In this document: one piece after another, positions 61,320 through 64,000 of the stretch | How positions within the stretch are numbered: position 1 is the stretch's first letter | Layout of the letters: every line of letters begins with the position of its first letter | Assembly: GCF_036370855.1 (NCBI RefSeq) | Contig: NC_088132.1 | Coordinates: forward strand, 68,486,841 to 68,550,840 | Length of the DNA stretch: 64,000 nucleotides | DNA from: Dromaius novaehollandiae | Taxonomy: Eukaryota > Chordata > Aves > Casuariiformes > Dromaiidae | Direction of reading: 5' to 3' | Position numbers and translations under genes: made by a program | Notes under the pieces: model-generated | Database searches by the model: none | Told to the model about the DNA's origin: nothing | Seen by the model: only the letters and a program-made list of their open reading frames with translations

Positions 61320-62034
61320 TTGTAAGTTCCTGAAGAAGTGCAGTTCATATGTATAGTAGAACTTTTTCAGAACCTGGCAACTATATTTGTCAGATTCTTT
61401 CATTCATGCATACATGCACACAGTTTTACAAATGGATAGCTTTGGCAGATAATCAAGTTTGCTGCTTCTTTTCTCTACAGTTGTTATCCCAGAACTGCTA
61501 GGCACGCGTACCAAGAGCAGATAATTTAGTGCAATCTGTATTCTTCTTTGCTGTCACCAGTACAGCATGGAGAAAGAGGTTAAAGACATGGAATGGAAAG
61601 TGATCGTTGGAGAAAACAGGGGAAGCAGTTGCAGAGAAACACAAAAGAAGAGATTAAGCCTGAGGCAACTAGATTGGAGGTAATTGAGGAGATTTAGAAC
61701 AGAGAAAACAAAGGTAAAAAGAGTATAATGTAGGAAGAGCTCCTAAGTTATGAGAATCTGTAGCCATATGATGAAAAACCTGGGGGCAAACCTAGGAGAT
61801 TTTTTTCAGCTTTGCTCCTCTAATGACCAGTTAGGACATGCAGCATGTCTGGCTGTTTTTTCTCTGGAGCGTTCACAGACCATAACAGTCTACTAGTAAC
61901 CAAAAAAGATATAAAGATACATAGGATCTCCATTAGTATGGAAAAGACAAATAGAGAACAGCTGCATACTATTCCTATACTGCAAGAAGGAAATACCCAG
62001 TGAAATTACAAGACATGATGAGAAATATTTTTGA

Positions 62035-62967
62035 CAGAATCACAGGATGGTTGATGTTGGAAAGGACCTCTGGAGACCATCCAGTCCAACCCCCCTGCTA
62101 AAGCAGGGTCACCTAGAGCACATTGCCTAGGATCATGTCCAGATGGCTTCTGAGTAACTCCAAGGAAGGAGACTTCACAACCTCTCTGGGCAACCTGTTC
62201 CAGTTCTCTGTCACCCTCACAGTAAAGACATTTTTCCTAATGTTCAGACAGAACTTCCTGTGTTTCAGTCTGTGCCTGTTGCCTCGTCCTATCACTGGGC
62301 ATTACTGAAAAGAGTCTGGCCCCATCCTCTCTATGCCTTCCCTTCAGATACTTATACACATTGACAAGATCCTCCCTCAGTCTTCTCTTCTCCAGGCTGA
62401 AGAGTCCTAGCTCTCTCAGCCTTTCCTCATATGAGAGATGCTCCAGTCCCTTAATCATCTTAGTAGCCCTCTGCTGGACTTGTTCCAGTAGCTCCGTATC
62501 TCTCTTGTATTGGGGAGCCTTGAGCGGGACACAGTACTCCAGGTGTGGCCTCACCAGGGCTGAGTAGAGGGGGAGGATCATCTCCCTCAACCTGCCGGCC
62601 ATGCTCTTCCTAATGCAGCCCAGGATACCATGGGCCTTCTTGGCCACCAGTGCACATTGCTGGTTCATGGTCAACTTGTTGCCCACCAGGACTCCCAGGT
62701 CCTTCTCCACAGAGCTGCTTTCCAGCAGGTCAGCCCCCAGCCTGTACTGGTGCATGGGGTTATTTCTCCCCTGGTGCAGGACCCTCCACTTCCCTTTATT
62801 GAACTCCATGAGGTTCCTCTCTGCCCACCTCTCCAGCCTGTCGAGGTCCCTCTGAATGACAGCACAGCCCTCTGGTGTGCCAGCCACTCCTCCCAGCTTT
62901 GTATCACCAGCAAACATGCTGAGGGTGCACTCTGTCCCTTCGTCCAGGTCACTAATGAATAAGTTGA
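62035..62967 (-). mobile_element. CR1 LINE, 5'-truncated and inactive
   Basis: About 930 bp of the 3' end of a chicken-repeat-1-type non-LTR retrotransposon, inserted opposite to OXCT1 inside intron 7. The minus strand encodes the C-terminal part of the ORF2 reverse transcriptase (DLDRLERWAERNLMEFNKGK, DLGVLVG, RPHLEYC, LSYEERLRELGLFSLEKRRL, then WNRLPREVV). Two breaks are visible. The catalytic FADD box reads FAGD (about 62905-62916), and a one-base loss near 62281-62287 shifts the frame before the WNRLPREVV segment. The 3' end (62035-62060) has the usual CR1 end text, on plus 'tcacaggatggttgatgttgg'. No clear target-site duplication, as usual for CR1. Confidence 0.95.
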
Positions 62968-64000
62968 CACTAGTCAAACTGAGGAAATGCGATGATACAG
63001 AAAGTTTTGGGTGCCAAAGATGTACATGGCTACAGAAAGCTATTAATCAAATTCATGGTCTGTCAGAAGCTATGAAGCAAGATGGTGTGTGTCCAACCTC
63101 TGACTCAGGAAGTCCCTAAAATTCATGCTGCTAGAAGCTGGGAAGAGTATCACCAGAAGTATCACACTGTCTTTTAAGCTCCTGTGCTTTGCTAAGAAGG
63201 AGGGTTTATGGACTAGATGGAAGGACAATTAGTGTGTCACCCAGATGATCAGTTTGGTCAGACTGCAGGTTCTTTAATAAATATGAACTTTACAGATTTT
63301 ACTTTACTCCTTCACCTCAGTCAATTTATGATGATATTTATTCCAAGCTCATTAGGTGAGCACAAATCAGTGATTATTACTGAGACATGCCTTTAACTGC
63401 TTAGTAGTTGTTTGCTTTTTAAAATTACTGTAGGTCTCTTCTTTAGGATGGATATCGACTGACTGTCATTTCACTTCAATGGGAGCTTGACAGGAGTAGA
63501 AATTTCATGGTCTAGCCTGATCACAGAATCAGAAAAGGGCAGAACTCTTCTGAGACTTTCAGAAGACCAGAGATGATCAGAAGAGCATCTATTTCGTCTC
63601 CCAGCATTCAGGCAGAATTGAGTAAATATTGACTCATTTTGCTCTTTCCTCCAGCCCAATACATGTTTGTATAGCTTGTTCTCAAGAATTTCAAGTGGCC
63701 AGTTTCCAGAATATATTCCACTGTTTTACAACATCAAAAGCTTTCTGTGATACTCAGCTTAATCTCTTTAAATTAAGGATGACTTTTTTTTCCCCCTTGA
63801 TTGTCATTAGAATAGTTGATCACCATCCTCTTTCTGTCTGCCTTCAATCTTCTCTCAACTGGACGAAACAAACACCACTTCTCCTCATAGCCTTATTTTT
63901 TAAAATTCTTATGATTTTATATATGTTACAGTGAATTTTGTAGTGACATCCTGACTCTTCCTGCAGTGAACTGAAGAAATGTTCTAGTGAACTTGTCTCC

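Larger units (their letters stand above)
50155..64000 (+). other. OXCT1: OXCT1 intron 7, 5' part (continues past the window)
   Basis: At least 13.8 kb of intron. Contains a likely old LINE 3'-end remnant (50600-50720), C and G homopolymer runs, a purine tract, an RFX X-box, a tRNA-like repeat remnant, a 322-bp tandem duplication and a 5'-truncated CR1. I looked for exon 8 (human [20 protein letters not shown]) and did not find it. Confidence 0.85.

Noticed and set aside
62031-62969. TTGACA at both ends of the CR1 as a target-site duplication
   Set aside because: Only 6 bp, positions do not line up cleanly with the element ends, and CR1 usually lacks duplications.

Overview
This is vertebrate nuclear DNA, most likely from a bird or another sauropsid. 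It holds three protein-coding genes split by U2-type introns (GT..AG), has GC-rich CpG-island promoters in an AT-rich background, and carries a 5'-truncated CR1 LINE near its right end. The genes were named by translating exons across their splice sites and comparing them with remembered human proteins. The order FBXO4, RIMOC1 (C5orf51), OXCT1 is the human 5p13 order. That block lies on the Z chromosome in chicken, so Z linkage is a reasonable guess, but the species cannot be fixed from the sequence.

Layout. Bases 191-6616 (minus) hold FBXO4 complete, 7 coding exons and 381 aa: the F-box substrate receptor of an SCF ubiquitin ligase. Bases 6947-10752 (minus) hold RIMOC1 complete, 6 coding exons and 289 aa: a RAB7A/MON1-CCZ1-associated mitophagy factor. 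RIMOC1 lies directly upstream of FBXO4 on the same strand, with only 330 bp between its stop codon and the FBXO4 ATG. About 13.9 kb of gene-free DNA (10.8-24.7 kb) separates the RIMOC1 start from OXCT1, which is transcribed the other way. OXCT1 (plus) starts at 24688. Its first seven coding exons (244 codons of roughly 520) lie between 24688 and 50154. Intron 7 runs to the end of the window, and exon 8 onward, including the catalytic glutamate, lies outside. FBXO4 and OXCT1 are therefore both cut by the window at their 3' sides (FBXO4 only in its 3' UTR).

Non-coding content. There are three CpG-island promoters at about 6.1-6.74, 10.4-11.0 and 24.35-25.5 kb. The RIMOC1 promoter has two CACGTGAC boxes 21 bp apart. 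The OXCT1 promoter has a full CRE, a CACGTGAC box and a YY1-like start. OXCT1 introns 4 and 6 each contain a strong CTCF-like motif, and the two point away from each other. Intron 7 contains an RFX X-box, a nearly perfect 322-bp tandem duplication and the broken CR1. Two weak tRNA-like old repeat remnants, several microsatellites and several homopolymer runs complete the picture.

No new enzyme system, CRISPR array or novel gene cluster is visible. The most useful second-look items are the recent 322-bp duplication, the paired E-boxes at RIMOC1, the divergent CTCF-like motifs, and the FBXO4 N-terminus, which seems to lack the human regulatory segment.
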